64,000 nt of DNA from assembly GCF_003050615.1 (NCBI RefSeq), contig NZ_NWBU01000018.1, forward strand, positions 124,001 through 188,000, given 5' to 3'. The DNA is from Sphingomonas oleivorans. Its GTDB lineage: Bacteria > Pseudomonadota > Alphaproteobacteria > Sphingomonadales > Sphingomonadaceae. Shown piece by piece: positions 25,227-34,625 of the stretch (its first letter is position 1; each line of letters opens with the position of its first letter). The position numbers and the translations under genes were made by a program. The notes beneath the pieces are model-generated. The model was not told the origin of the DNA, searched no databases, and saw nothing but the letters and a program-made list of their open reading frames with translations.

Positions 25227-25523
25227 ATGCCCAAAGGCGGCCATAGCTTCCTCATCACCGTCACGCCGCTTGGAGATGAACGGCCGGCGTTCAGCTTCAG
25301 CCATGTCAATCATGACGACATCATCGCCATAGCCGGGCGCGTGCAGGCAGGTTCCGGCCTTGCACCCGATATTGCCGCCGCGACGGCGATCGGGCTCAAG
25401 CTGCTGAGCGAGGCCATGCTCCGGGAAAGGCAGGATCCCCTTTTCGATCCGCTTCGTGCGCCGATCCGGGAATTTACCGGCGCGCTGAAGGCCAGGATTT
25501 CGGCGAGCGAAACAAGCGCGTGA
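25227..25523 (+). CDS. DUF3861-family small protein
   Basis: A 98-aa soluble protein with the DUF3861 pattern: HSFLITVTPLGDE, FSHVNHDDIIAIAGRV, and IGLKLLSEAMLRERQDPLF. ATG at 25227 matches family N-termini; an upstream ATG at 25212 would add five residues. The function is unknown; it usually sits near oxidoreductases, as here. Confidence 0.8.
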   Translation: MPKGGHSFLITVTPLGDERPAFSFSHVNHDDIIAIAGRVQAGSGLAPDIAAATAIGLKLLSEAMLRERQDPLFDPLRAPIREFTGALKARISASETSA

Positions 25524-25531
25524 TGCCCGCC

Positions 25532-25585
25532 TGTCAGCTTTGTCAGCTTCGCGTCAGGCTCATGACCCGCTGCCCTCTTTAATAG
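25532..25585 (+). promoter_or_regulatory. GTCAG direct-repeat array and promoter of the RND operon
   Basis: Three GTCAG units (25533-25537, 25542-25546, 25553-25557), spaced 9 and 11 nt, end where a -35 box would lie for TAATAG at 25580-25585. Direct repeats near one helical turn apart are typical of OmpR-type response regulators, and such a regulator is encoded at the end of this operon. Confidence 0.5.
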
Positions 25586-25593
25586 TGAAAGCC

Positions 25594-26802
25594 ATGGATT
25601 CAGATCAGAATTTGCGCCCGGGGTGGCGCACCCTCATCGGTGGAAAGCGCCGCGTGATCGCCTCGGCGGGGGCGATCGTCGGGATCGGCGTGGCGGGTGC
25701 CTTCGTCGCCGGCACGGGCCAGTCGCAACAGGGGCCTGCAGCACCTCCGCCTGTGCCGGTAAGCACGGTGCATGCCGAACAGCGCGATGTGCCGCATCTG
25801 GTCGAGGCTGTCGGCACGGTCGCATCGCTCCAGAATGTCGTGGTCCGCACGCAGGTGGACGGCATTCTGACGCAGCTTTTCTTCAGGGAAGGCGATAGCG
25901 TTCGGAAGGGCCAATTGCTGGCCACCATCGACGATCGCGCATTGCGCGCCGCTCTGGCGGCGGCCGAAGCCCAGCTTGCGCGTGACGCCGCCCAGCTCCG
26001 CATGGCCGAGCTTGATTTGTCGCGCTACCGCAATCTTTCCGAGCGCAACGCCATTTCCCGCCAGACGGTCGATCAGCAGACCGCTCAGGTCGATCAGCTC
26101 CGCGCGGCAGTGCAGCTCGACCGGGCCAATGTCGATACCGCGCGGGTGAACCTGTCCTATACGCGCATTGTCTCGCCCGTCGGCGGCCGGGTCGGCATCA
26201 GGCGCGTCGATGCGGGCAATCTGGTGCGTATGGGCGATGCCGACGGCCTCGTCTCGGTCGCGCAGGTCAACCCCATCTCGGTCGTCTTCCCGGTGCCGCA
26301 GGCCGCCCTTGCCCATCTTCAGGCAAGCGTGCGCAGCCCCGGCGGTGCCGCCGTGGAGGCGATGGACAGGGAAAGCGGGGCATCGCTGGGCAATGGCCGG
26401 ATCGTCGCGTTCGACAATGCGATCGATACGGGCACCGGCACCGCACGCGTGCGGGCCCAGTTCGAAAATGGCGCGGAGCAGCTCTCGCCCGGAGCCTTCG
26501 TCTCGGTGCGGATGCGTACCGGGCTTACGCCGAACGCCATCGTGCTGCCGGCGGTTGCTGTCCGTCCGGGCCTTGAGGGACATTTCGTCTATCGCGTCCG
26601 CAATGGCGCCGCCGAGCGCGTTCCGGTCGAGCTCGGCTATGCGAATGATGAACTGGCGGTCGTCGCGCGCGGCATTGCCGCCGGTGATGTCATCGTCAGC
26701 GACGGCTATTCGCGCCTGACCTCGGGCAGCAAGGTTGCGATCGGCCCGTCTCAAGCACCGGCCAGCGCCGCTCCGGTCACGATGCGGATGGGTGCGCGAT
26801 GA
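25594..26802 (+). CDS. RND efflux periplasmic adaptor (membrane fusion protein)
   Basis: A 402-aa adaptor linking the pump to the outer-membrane channel. N-terminal membrane anchor (IASAGAIVGIGVAGAFVAG), lipoyl halves (VRTQVDGILTQLFFREGDSV and SPVGGRVGIRRVDAG), an alpha-helical hairpin between them, and a beta-barrel/membrane-proximal C-terminal part. ATG at 25594 is preferred over an in-frame 25540 start that would fall in the GTCAG repeats. The next gene starts inside its stop (ATGA). Confidence 0.93.
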   Translation: MDSDQNLRPGWRTLIGGKRRVIASAGAIVGIGVAGAFVAGTGQSQQGPAAPPPVPVSTVHAEQRDVPHLVEAVGTVASLQNVVVRTQVDGILTQLFFREGDSVRKGQLLATIDDRALRAALAAAEAQLARDAAQLRMAELDLSRYRNLSERNAISRQTVDQQTAQVDQLRAAVQLDRANVDTARVNLSYTRIVSPVGGRVGIRRVDAGNLVRMGDADGLVSVAQVNPISVVFPVPQAALAHLQASVRSPGGAAVEAMDRESGASLGNGRIVAFDNAIDTGTGTARVRAQFENGAEQLSPGAFVSVRMRTGLTPNAIVLPAVAVRPGLEGHFVYRVRNGAAERVPVELGYANDELAVVARGIAAGDVIVSDGYSRLTSGSKVAIGPSQAPASAAPVTMRMGAR

Positions 26803-29800
26803 ACCAGCACAGCTCCGTCGCCGCCGAAGCGGCGGTCAAGGGCGGCCTGTCGCCCTGGTTCATCCGGCGGCCGGTCGCGACCGTCCTTCTGACCATCGCC
26901 GCCGTCCTGCTTGGCATTTTCGCTTTCCCCAATCTGGCCGTGGCGCCGCTGCCGGAAGCGGATTTCCCGACGATCCAGGTGAGCGCCAGCCTGCCCGGCG
27001 CCAGCCCGGAGACGATGGCCTCGTCCGTCGCAACACCGCTGGAGGTTGCCTTCACGGGCATTCCCGGCATCACCGAGATGACCTCGACGAGCGCGCTCGG
27101 CCAAACCAGCATCACCATCCAGTTCACCCTCAGCCGCGATATCGATGCCGCCGCGCAGGAGGTGCAGGCCGCGATCAACAGCGTGGCCGGGCGGTTGCCG
27201 AGCGACCTTCCGAACCTGCCCACCTGGCGCAAGGTCAATCCGACCGATAGCCCCGTGCTGGTGCTGAGCGCAACGTCCGACGCCATGCCGCTCACCGAGC
27301 TCAGCGATCTGGTCGATACCCGGCTCGCGCGCGCGATCAGCCAGATAGACGGCGTCGCCCAGGTCAATATCGCCGGTCAGCAAAAGCCGTCGATCCGCGT
27401 CCGCGCGCAGCCCGATCGGCTCGCCGCCTATGGGCTCAGCATGGCCGATATCCGCCAGGCCGTGCAGCGCGCGAGCGTCAACCAGGCGAAGGGCGCGGTG
27501 TTCGGCCGGAACGCCGTTTCCACCTTCGAGGCCAATGACCAGCTCTTCACGCCCGACGCCTATCAGGATGTCGTCGTCGCCTGGCGGGGCGGGGCCCCCG
27601 TCCGCGTGCGCGACGTGGCCGAGGTCAGCATCGGCGCGGAAAACAGCTATGTCGGCGCCTTTCCAAACGGCAAACCGGGCCTCGGCATCATCATCCTGCG
27701 TCAGCCAGGCGCGAACATCGTCCGCATCGCCGACGCCATCCAGGCCGCGCTGTCTCGGCTCACCGCCTCGCTGCCCGCAAGCGTCGAAGTGTCGGTGCTC
27801 AACGACCGCACCCGCACCATTCGCTCCTCGCTGCATGAGGTGGAGCTGACGCTGGTCATCACGCTGCTGCTCGTCGTGCTGGTCATGGGCCTGTTCCTGA
27901 GGCAGGTGTCGGCCACGCTGATCGTCGCGGCGGTACTCGGCGTTTCCGTGGTCGCGACCTTCGCTGCGATGTATCTGCTGGGCTTCAGCCTCAACAATCT
28001 GACGCTCGTGGCGCTCGTCATCGCCATCGGCTTCGTCGTCGACGATGCGATCGTGGTCGTGGAGAATATCCACCGGCACCTCGAAATGGGCAAGAAGCCC
28101 GTCCAGGCGGCGATCGAAGGGGCACGGGAAATCGGCTTCACCGTGGTTTCGATCACTTTTTCGCTCATCGCGGCCTTCATCCCGCTGCTCTTCATGGGTG
28201 GCATCATCGGCCGGCTGTTCCGCGAATTTTCGATGACCGTCACGCTTTCGCTGCTGATCTCGGTCGTCGCCGCGCTCACGCTCGCGCCGACGCTATGCGC
28301 CCGATATATGAAGGCACCGGGCCATCGCGCCGATGACGGCAAGCCGGGCCTCGCCGACCGGCTGATCGACGGCTATGGCGCAGCGTTGCGCTGGACGCTC
28401 GCGCGGCAGAAGCTGATGCTGCTCGGCTTTCTCGCCACCATCGCCGCGGCCGTCGCGAGCTATGTCATGATCCCGAAAGGCTTTTTCCCGCTCCAGGACA
28501 CGGCGTTCGTCGTCGGCCAGACGCTTGCTGCCGAGGATATTTCCTATGAGGAGATGCGCGCCAAGCATGAGGCCATTGCGGCGATCATCGCCAAGGACCC
28601 CGCCGTGCAGCAGTTCAACCAGGCGATCGGCACGACCGGCGGCAGCCAGTCGCTCGCCAATGGCCGGGTGTGGATCGTGCTCAAGGATCGTGGCGATCGC
28701 GATGTGTCGTCCGAAGGGCTGATCGCGCGCCTGCGTCCGCAACTGGCGAAGATCCCCGGCATCACCGTGTCGCTCCGTTCCGCGCAGGACATCAATATCG
28801 GCACCGGCGGCGGGGCAGGGCAATATTCCTATGTGGTCAAGTCCGCCGATACCGACGAGATGGCGCTGTGGGCCGATCGGATGACGCGGCGCATGACTTC
28901 GTCCCCGCTCTTCCGCGACGTGCGCAACGATGTGCAGCTCGGCGCCAGAATGCAGGCGATCACCATCGATCGCATCGCCGCCGCCCGCTACGGGCTCAGC
29001 GTCGATATGATTGACCAGGCGCTCTACGACAGTTTCGGCCAGCGCCAGATCAGCGAATATCAGACGCAGGCGAACCAGTATCGCGTGGTGCTCGAAGTCG
29101 ATCCGAGACATTATGCCCGGGTCGGCAGTCTCGACACCATGTTCCTGCGCTCGCCGACGGGCGGCATGGTCCCGCTCTCGGCAGTCGCGCGGATCGAGCC
29201 GCAGCGCGCGGGACCTCTGTCGATCGCCCGCCATGGCCTGTCGCCCGCGGCGAACATCAGCTTCAACCTGCCCGCGGGCGTCGCGCTGGGCGATGCCATG
29301 GCGGAAATTGAGCGCATCCGCCAGGAAATCGGCGTGCCCGCGAGCGTCACCGGCGCTGCCCAGGGTTCGGCCCAGGCGTTCCAGGCCTCGCTCGCCACGC
29401 AGCCGCTCCTGATCCTCGCCGCGCTGATCGCGGTCTACATCATCCTGGGCGTTCTCTATGAAAGCTTCTCGACCCCGCTCACCATTCTTTCGACCCTGCC
29501 TTCGGCGGGCCTCGGCGCGGTGCTGATGCTCTGGCTCTACGGCCTCGATTTTTCGATCATGGCGCTGATCGGCGTCGTCCTGCTGATCGGCATCGTCAAG
29601 AAGAACGGCATATTGATGGTCGATTTCGCGCTCGATGCGCAGCGCAATCGCGGGCTTTCCGCCGAGGAGGCGATTTATGAGGCGGCGGTCACGCGCTTCC
29701 GGCCGATCATGATGACGACGATCGCAGCATTGCTTGCCGCCATCCCGCTGATGCTTGCCTTCGGCACCGGCGCGGAGCTGCGCCAGCCGCTCGGCGTCGC

Positions 29801-29945
29801 CGTCGTCGGCGGGCTGCTCATCAGCCAGGTGCTGACCCTGTTCTCGACGCCTGTCGTCTATCTTGCGCTTGATCGCCTGTTCCGCCGCCGCACGCCGCGC
29901 CGGGAACCGCGTCTCAAGCGCGTCATGGAAGGAGCCGGCGCATGA
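26799..29945 (+). CDS. RND multidrug efflux pump, HAE1/MdtB-MuxB-like
   Basis: A 1048-aa proton-driven inner-membrane pump with 12 helices. Helix 4 carries the proton-relay DD in IAIGFVVDDAIVVVENIHRH; the N-terminal signature FIRRPVATVLLTIAAVLLG and helix 11-12 region (IGIVKKNGILMVDFALDA) are standard. The sequence leans towards the MdtBC/MuxBC branch. Only one pump gene is present, so it would work as a homotrimer. It overlaps both neighbours by ATGA. Confidence 0.95.
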   Translation: MNQHSSVAAEAAVKGGLSPWFIRRPVATVLLTIAAVLLGIFAFPNLAVAPLPEADFPTIQVSASLPGASPETMASSVATPLEVAFTGIPGITEMTSTSALGQTSITIQFTLSRDIDAAAQEVQAAINSVAGRLPSDLPNLPTWRKVNPTDSPVLVLSATSDAMPLTELSDLVDTRLARAISQIDGVAQVNIAGQQKPSIRVRAQPDRLAAYGLSMADIRQAVQRASVNQAKGAVFGRNAVSTFEANDQLFTPDAYQDVVVAWRGGAPVRVRDVAEVSIGAENSYVGAFPNGKPGLGIIILRQPGANIVRIADAIQAALSRLTASLPASVEVSVLNDRTRTIRSSLHEVELTLVITLLLVVLVMGLFLRQVSATLIVAAVLGVSVVATFAAMYLLGFSLNNLTLVALVIAIGFVVDDAIVVVENIHRHLEMGKKPVQAAIEGAREIGFTVVSITFSLIAAFIPLLFMGGIIGRLFREFSMTVTLSLLISVVAALTLAPTLCARYMKAPGHRADDGKPGLADRLIDGYGAALRWTLARQKLMLLGFLATIAAAVASYVMIPKGFFPLQDTAFVVGQTLAAEDISYEEMRAKHEAIAAIIAKDPAVQQFNQAIGTTGGSQSLANGRVWIVLKDRGDRDVSSEGLIARLRPQLAKIPGITVSLRSAQDINIGTGGGAGQYSYVVKSADTDEMALWADRMTRRMTSSPLFRDVRNDVQLGARMQAITIDRIAAARYGLSVDMIDQALYDSFGQRQISEYQTQANQYRVVLEVDPRHYARVGSLDTMFLRSPTGGMVPLSAVARIEPQRAGPLSIARHGLSPAANISFNLPAGVALGDAMAEIERIRQEIGVPASVTGAAQGSAQAFQASLATQPLLILAALIAVYIILGVLYESFSTPLTILSTLPSAGLGAVLMLWLYGLDFSIMALIGVVLLIGIVKKNGILMVDFALDAQRNRGLSAEEAIYEAAVTRFRPIMMTTIAALLAAIPLMLAFGTGAELRQPLGVAVVGGLLISQVLTLFSTPVVYLALDRLFRRRTPRREPRLKRVMEGAGA

Positions 29946-31357
29946 AGAGCGCATGGCCGTTCCTGGCCTCCCTACCGTTTCTCGCCGGTTGCGTGCATTC
30001 GCCCGCAACACCGCCCACTCCCAGCAACATTCCCCTCGGCTGGGAGGCTTCCCCCCCTGTTGCGGCCGGCGAGATAACCGGCGCGTGGTGGAAGAGCTTT
30101 GCCGATCCGGTGCTCGACACGCTTATCGACGATGCGCAGCGTCGCAATGTCGATCTGCGTCTGGCGGCGGAGCGCATTCTTGAATCGCGTGCGCTCAGCC
30201 GCGCCACCACCGCCGGACTTTTTCCAGAGCTGAGCGCCCAGGCCGGTGCTACGGAGGCGCGCCGATTCTCCGGCCTAAATCGGGGCGATTCCGCATCGGT
30301 GTCGCTCGGCGCGATATGGGAACCCGATATCGGCGGCAGGCTTTCCGCCGCAGTCCGCGCGGCGCGCGCCGACGTCGCGGCCAGCGCCGCGGATGCGGAG
30401 GCGGTGCGCCTGCTGCTGCTGGACGAGGTTGCGCGTGCCTATATCGACTATCGGTTACAGCGGGCATTGGTGGTGCTGACCGCACAGACCGTCACGGCGC
30501 AGGAAGATACGTTGCGGATCACCCGCGATCGGTTCGAATTCGGCACGGCAAGCGATCTCGACGTCCAGCGCGCCGCCTCGCTGGTGGCGCAGACCCGGTC
30601 GCAAAGCGCGGTCGCGGTCGAGGCGGCCGATGCCGCCCGCTTCCGCCTCGCCTATCTGCTCGCGACCACGCCCGAAGATATCGCTTCGCGTCTTGCGGGC
30701 AGGGACGGCATTCCGGCCGCCGATCCGCTCCATGTGCTATTGTCTCCAACCGAGATGCTCGAACGGCGCCCCGACGTGAGGGCTGCATCAGCACGCTATG
30801 CCGCCGCCGGCGCCCAGCGCGACGGTGCGGCGGCGGCGCGGCTGCCTTCGCTTACCCTATCGGGCCTGGTCGGGCTCGACGCCAACGGCATCGGCAGCCT
30901 GCTCGACGGCGGCACCAGCATCGCCTCGGTCGCTGTCGGCCTGGTTGCGCCGATCGTCGATTTCGGTCGGCGCAGGGCGAATTATGATGCTGCCGACTCC
31001 CGTCTGCGCCAATCGGGGCTGGAATATGAGCAAGTCGTCAGGACCGCGCTTCAGGAAACCCAGACGGCGATCGTCTCCTATCTGCAGGGGCAGGTGCGCG
31101 AGCGCGAGCTCGCCCGCGCGGCCGAGGCGGCGCGCCGGGCCGCCGAGCTTTCCCGGCTGCAATTTCGCGAAGGGACATTGTCGCAGCTCGACATTCTCGA
31201 TGCGGCGCGCACCGTCTATCAGGCGGAGCGGGATCATGTGCAGGCAATGGCGGATGTGTCGTCGCGGCTCGTTTCGCTGTATCGCCTGATGGGAATCGCA
31301 CCCGAGGCGCCCATGATCGCCTCGCGGGCCGAGGGAGGGAATGGCGCTCTGCCGTGA
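29942..31357 (+). CDS. outer-membrane efflux lipoprotein, NodT family
   Basis: A 471-aa TolC/OprM-like channel. The lipobox FLAGC (residue 18) is followed by a Pro-rich linker, then GAWWKSFADPVLDTLIDDA, the usual start of NodT proteins, and two repeated outer-membrane-efflux domains. It completes the tripartite pump with the two upstream genes and overlaps the regulator gene by GTGA. Confidence 0.93.
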   Translation: MKSAWPFLASLPFLAGCVHSPATPPTPSNIPLGWEASPPVAAGEITGAWWKSFADPVLDTLIDDAQRRNVDLRLAAERILESRALSRATTAGLFPELSAQAGATEARRFSGLNRGDSASVSLGAIWEPDIGGRLSAAVRAARADVAASAADAEAVRLLLLDEVARAYIDYRLQRALVVLTAQTVTAQEDTLRITRDRFEFGTASDLDVQRAASLVAQTRSQSAVAVEAADAARFRLAYLLATTPEDIASRLAGRDGIPAADPLHVLLSPTEMLERRPDVRAASARYAAAGAQRDGAAAARLPSLTLSGLVGLDANGIGSLLDGGTSIASVAVGLVAPIVDFGRRRANYDAADSRLRQSGLEYEQVVRTALQETQTAIVSYLQGQVRERELARAAEAARRAAELSRLQFREGTLSQLDILDAARTVYQAERDHVQAMADVSSRLVSLYRLMGIAPEAPMIASRAEGGNGALP

Positions 31358-32037
31358 AGATCCTGATCGTCGAGGATGAGGATAAAACCGTGGCCTATCT
31401 CCGTCGTGGGCTCGCGGAGCAGGGCTATTCGGTCGATTATGCCGGCAATGGCGAGGATGGGCTGCACCTCGCCCTCACCGGCGACTATGATGCGATCGTG
31501 CTCGATATCATGCTGCCCAGGCTGGACGGCATTTCGCTGCTGCAATCGCTGCGCAGTTCGCGCGACACGCCGGTCATCATGCTCACGGCGCGCGACAAGG
31601 TCGATGATCGGCTGCGCGGCCTCGGTGCCGGCGCGGACGATTATCTCGTCAAGCCCTTTTCCTTTCTCGAGCTGCTCGCGCGCATGCAGGCGATCCTCCG
31701 CCGCGGGCGCTCGCAGGAGGCGACGCAGATACAGGTGGCCGATCTCCATATCGATCTCGTCGCCCGGCGCGCGACGCGTCGGGGGCGCCGCCTGAACCTG
31801 ACCGCCAAGGAATTTTCGCTGCTCGCGGCGCTCGCCCGGCGCCGGTCGCAGATCGTTTCCAAGACGGCGATCACCGAGCTCGTCTGGGACATAAATTTCG
31901 ACACCAATACCAATGTCGTCGAAGTGGCGATCAAGCGGCTGCGCGCCAAGCTCGATGGGCCGGGCGAGGCGAAGCTGCTCCATACGGTGCGCGGCATGGG
32001 CTATGTGCTGGAATTGCGCGACGGGGTGGGGGAATGA
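31354..32037 (+). CDS. OmpR-family response regulator
   Basis: A 227-aa response regulator with a GTG start. Receiver domain with phosphoacceptor D51 (LDIMLPRLDG) and conserved Lys (DYLVKPFSF); C-terminal winged helix (LTAKEFSLLAALARR; VWDINFDTNTNVVEVAIKRL). It is closest in style to CusR/CopR-like regulators. It is translationally coupled to the pump and to the kinase, and probably binds the GTCAG array upstream of the operon. Confidence 0.93.
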   Translation: MKILIVEDEDKTVAYLRRGLAEQGYSVDYAGNGEDGLHLALTGDYDAIVLDIMLPRLDGISLLQSLRSSRDTPVIMLTARDKVDDRLRGLGAGADDYLVKPFSFLELLARMQAILRRGRSQEATQIQVADLHIDLVARRATRRGRRLNLTAKEFSLLAALARRRSQIVSKTAITELVWDINFDTNTNVVEVAIKRLRAKLDGPGEAKLLHTVRGMGYVLELRDGVGE

Positions 32038-33482
32038 GGGCACAATCCATCGCGGGCCGGCTGGCGATCATGTTCGGGCTGGCAGCCGCACTTGTCTCCA
32101 CCATCGCCGGAATCGCCCTCTATGCTCTCCAGGCCACGGAGCTGCGCCGTCACAAGATGGAGGAGCTGGCAGGCCGCTTCATCATCGTCGAGCGGATGGC
32201 GCAGCATAATGGGGATGCGGCCAAATGGTCCCGCTTCACCGAGAAGCTGAACGACTTCACGCCGCCCGACAATAGTTTGCGCTTCATCGTCGAAAGCCCG
32301 GATCCGCGCTTCCGTTTCAGCGGCGACTTTCTGGCGCGCGCGAGCATGACCGGGCCGCGCCAGGGCTTCGGCCGGGCCGAGATGGATGGACGTCCTTATC
32401 TGACGTTGTCGAAGCTGGTGCCGCCGCTGGACGAACGGCCGCAGGTCCGGCTCATCATCGCGATCGGCCGGAGCGATGTCGACAGAGCGCAATGGGTGCT
32501 CGCACTGGGCATATTGATCGTGTCCATTCTTGCGATCCTTGCCGTCGCCGGGCTCGGCTGGTGGATCGCGCGGCGTGGCCTGGCGCCGGTCGACCGGCTG
32601 TCCGATCATGCCCGGCGGCTGGGTGGCGGCGATCTGTCGCTGCGGCTGCCGACCGCCACGCTTCCGTCCGAGCTCGGGGGCCTCGTCCTGGCGCTCAACG
32701 AGGCGCTGGATCGGTTGCAGCAATCCTATGTGCAGCTTTCCACCTTCAACGCGGATGTCGCGCATGAATTGCGGACGCCGCTCGCCAATCTGATCGGCGA
32801 GACGCAGGTGGCGCTTTCGCGCGACCGCTCGGCCGGCGAGTTCGAGGCGGTCCTCCAATCCAATCTCGAGGAACTCGAGCGGCTGCGCAGCATCATCAAC
32901 GACATGCTCTTCCTCGCGCGCGCGGATCAGGGCGATCTGGCCGCCAATCTGGCGGAAGTGTCGCTCGCCGCCGAAACGCGCAAGAGCGCCGATTTCATGG
33001 AGATGCTGTTCGAGGAAGCGGGCACGACGCTGCTTATACAAGGGGATGCGCGCGCGCGGGTGGAACGCGCGCTCTATGGGCTGGCGATCACCAATCTGCT
33101 CGACAATGCGGTTCGGCATGGCGATGCGGGCGGCACCGTCATCGTCGCTATCGAGGACAGGGCCGGCGATGTGGCGATCGGCGTCCGGAGCCCCGGCGCG
33201 CCCATCGATCCGGATCAGTTCGACCGCATCTTCGATCGCTTCTATCGGATCGATCCGGTGCGGCCCAACAGCAAGGACAGCCATGGCCTGGGCCTGGCGA
33301 TCGTCAAGGCCATCGCCCAGATGCATGGCGGCTCCGTCTTCGCGCGGAGCCAGGGCGGCGAGATATTGGTAGGGCTGACGATCGCGAAAGGACTGGATCC
33401 GGCCGTTCCCGGCCTAGAGAGAGGCAGGCAGGGCCGAAGCGATCAGATGGTCGCGGACATGGACGACGCGCGGATGACGTAG
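32034..33482 (+). CDS. sensor histidine kinase, heavy-metal-sensor type
   Basis: A 482-aa membrane kinase. Helix near residues 10-33, periplasmic sensor, second helix 155-178, HAMP, HisKA with H244 (DVAHELRTPLANL), N box NLLDNAVRHG, F box FDRFYR and G2 box SHGLGLAIVKAI. It pairs with the overlapping response regulator. The last 22 or so residues are antisense to a LysR remnant and do not look like kinase sequence, so the natural 3' end was probably replaced by a rearrangement. Confidence 0.9.
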   Translation: MRAQSIAGRLAIMFGLAAALVSTIAGIALYALQATELRRHKMEELAGRFIIVERMAQHNGDAAKWSRFTEKLNDFTPPDNSLRFIVESPDPRFRFSGDFLARASMTGPRQGFGRAEMDGRPYLTLSKLVPPLDERPQVRLIIAIGRSDVDRAQWVLALGILIVSILAILAVAGLGWWIARRGLAPVDRLSDHARRLGGGDLSLRLPTATLPSELGGLVLALNEALDRLQQSYVQLSTFNADVAHELRTPLANLIGETQVALSRDRSAGEFEAVLQSNLEELERLRSIINDMLFLARADQGDLAANLAEVSLAAETRKSADFMEMLFEEAGTTLLIQGDARARVERALYGLAITNLLDNAVRHGDAGGTVIVAIEDRAGDVAIGVRSPGAPIDPDQFDRIFDRFYRIDPVRPNSKDSHGLGLAIVKAIAQMHGGSVFARSQGGEILVGLTIAKGLDPAVPGLERGRQGRSDQMVADMDDARMT

Positions 33483-33665
33483 GGCACCCTTGTTCCACGT
33501 CAGATAGAGCAGATTTTCCGGGCCGGGGCGCGCGGTGGAAAGCTCGACGAGCCTGCCCGAGGCAAGATGGTCGGCGGCGAGATAGTCGGGCAGCACCGAC
33601 CATCCCGCACCCACCGCCACGGCATTGGCGATAAGCCTCAGACTGATGGAACGACACCGCCGCAC
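33414..33665 (-). pseudogene. C-terminal remnant of a LysR-family regulator
   Basis: About 80 residues typical of the end of a LysR effector domain: ISLRLIANAVAVGAGWSVLP, then YLTWNKGALRHPRVVHVRD. The preceding 200 or more residues, including the DNA-binding domain, are absent. It overlaps the kinase gene tail on the opposite strand. A (GCTAC)x3 tandem at 33691-33705 lies near the broken end. Confidence 0.75.
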
Positions 33666-33728
33666 GTCCGCGCGACGGTGTCATCCATAGGCTACGCTAC
33701 GCTACATTAGTGAAGGAACGATCCGGGC

Positions 33729-34625
33729 TCAGGCCTGGACGAGTTCCTTTTCGACCCATTCGATCACCGAGCCACGCTGTGGCGCCCAGCCGAGTTCCTT
33801 GCGCGCCTTGTCGGCCCGCACGCGGCTGTTCGATCCGAGCGCGAACACCGCAAGCTCGCGGCCCCACTTCGCGACCGCCGCCTCGGCCGGCCAGGATTCC
33901 GCCGGGCCAAGGCCCAGCGCCTTGCCGATCGCGCGGACGAGATCGCCGAACGCCGCCTCGCCATTCTCGACATAATAGAAGCTGCCGGCCGGGGCCTTTT
34001 CCAGCGCCAGCACATAGAGATCGGCCATGTCCGCGATATGGACGTTGGACCAGATGTTGAGGCCGCGGCCGATATAGCGAGGCACGCCGCTTTCCTTCGC
34101 CTGCGCGACCAGCGGCGGGATCTGCACGCTCGCAGCCGGCGCCCCCAGCGTGTGGCCGTAGATCAGGCTGTTGCACAGCACGATGGTGCGCACGCCCGGC
34201 GCCGCATCGACGATCAGCTTGTTGAGCGCGACGCGATGCTCCTTGTCCGGCTCCGGCTTCACGGGCGTGTCCTCGGTGAAGGTGGCGTCGGACGGCTCGC
34301 CCATCGCCTCGTCGCCGACAAGGCTGGTGCCGCTGGTGTGGATGAAGGGCTTGCCCGATCCGGCAAGGCCGGCGAGCAGCGCCTCGACCGCGCCCTGATG
34401 GTCGCTGTCGGCCGCATTGATGACGGAATCGGCCGCCTTCGCCTCGGCCGTCAGCAGGGCCGCATCGTCGAGCGTGCCGATCACGGGCACGATGCCCTTG
34501 GCACGGACGCCATCGGCCTTGCTCGCGGTGCGCACGAGGCCACGCACCTCATGCCCCTTGGCGGCGAGCAGGGCGGCGACCGAGCCGCCGATATAGCCGC
34601 TCGCGCCGGTTACGAAGATCTTCAT
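33729..34625 (-). CDS. NAD-dependent epimerase/dehydratase-like protein (atypical SDR)
   Basis: A 298-aa Rossmann oxidoreductase-like protein with the cofactor motif VTGASGYIGGSVA. The usual YxxxK catalytic Tyr is not at its place (EHRVALNK), so it belongs to the atypical extended SDR group and may bind NAD(P) without classic dehydrogenase chemistry. It overlaps the ene-reductase gene by ATGA and is the last of a leftward operon of four oxidoreductases. Confidence 0.87.
   Translation of the reverse strand: MKIFVTGASGYIGGSVAALLAAKGHEVRGLVRTASKADGVRAKGIVPVIGTLDDAALLTAEAKAADSVINAADSDHQGAVEALLAGLAGSGKPFIHTSGTSLVGDEAMGEPSDATFTEDTPVKPEPDKEHRVALNKLIVDAAPGVRTIVLCNSLIYGHTLGAPAASVQIPPLVAQAKESGVPRYIGRGLNIWSNVHIADMADLYVLALEKAPAGSFYYVENGEAAFGDLVRAIGKALGLGPAESWPAEAAVAKWGRELAVFALGSNSRVRADKARKELGWAPQRGSVIEWVEKELVQA

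Noticed and set aside
23823-25313. 496-codon minus-strand frame over DoxX and quinone oxidoreductase genes
   Set aside because: Opposes three recognisable genes; no domain seen.
28293-30011. 572-codon open frame on the minus strand across the RND pump
   Set aside because: Antisense to pump and outer-membrane channel genes with unmistakable motifs; low-complexity charged sequence.
33691-33705. Tandem (GCTAC)x3 as a CRISPR or functional repeat array
   Set aside because: Only 15 bp of a 5-bp unit, without spacers; at most a rearrangement trace.
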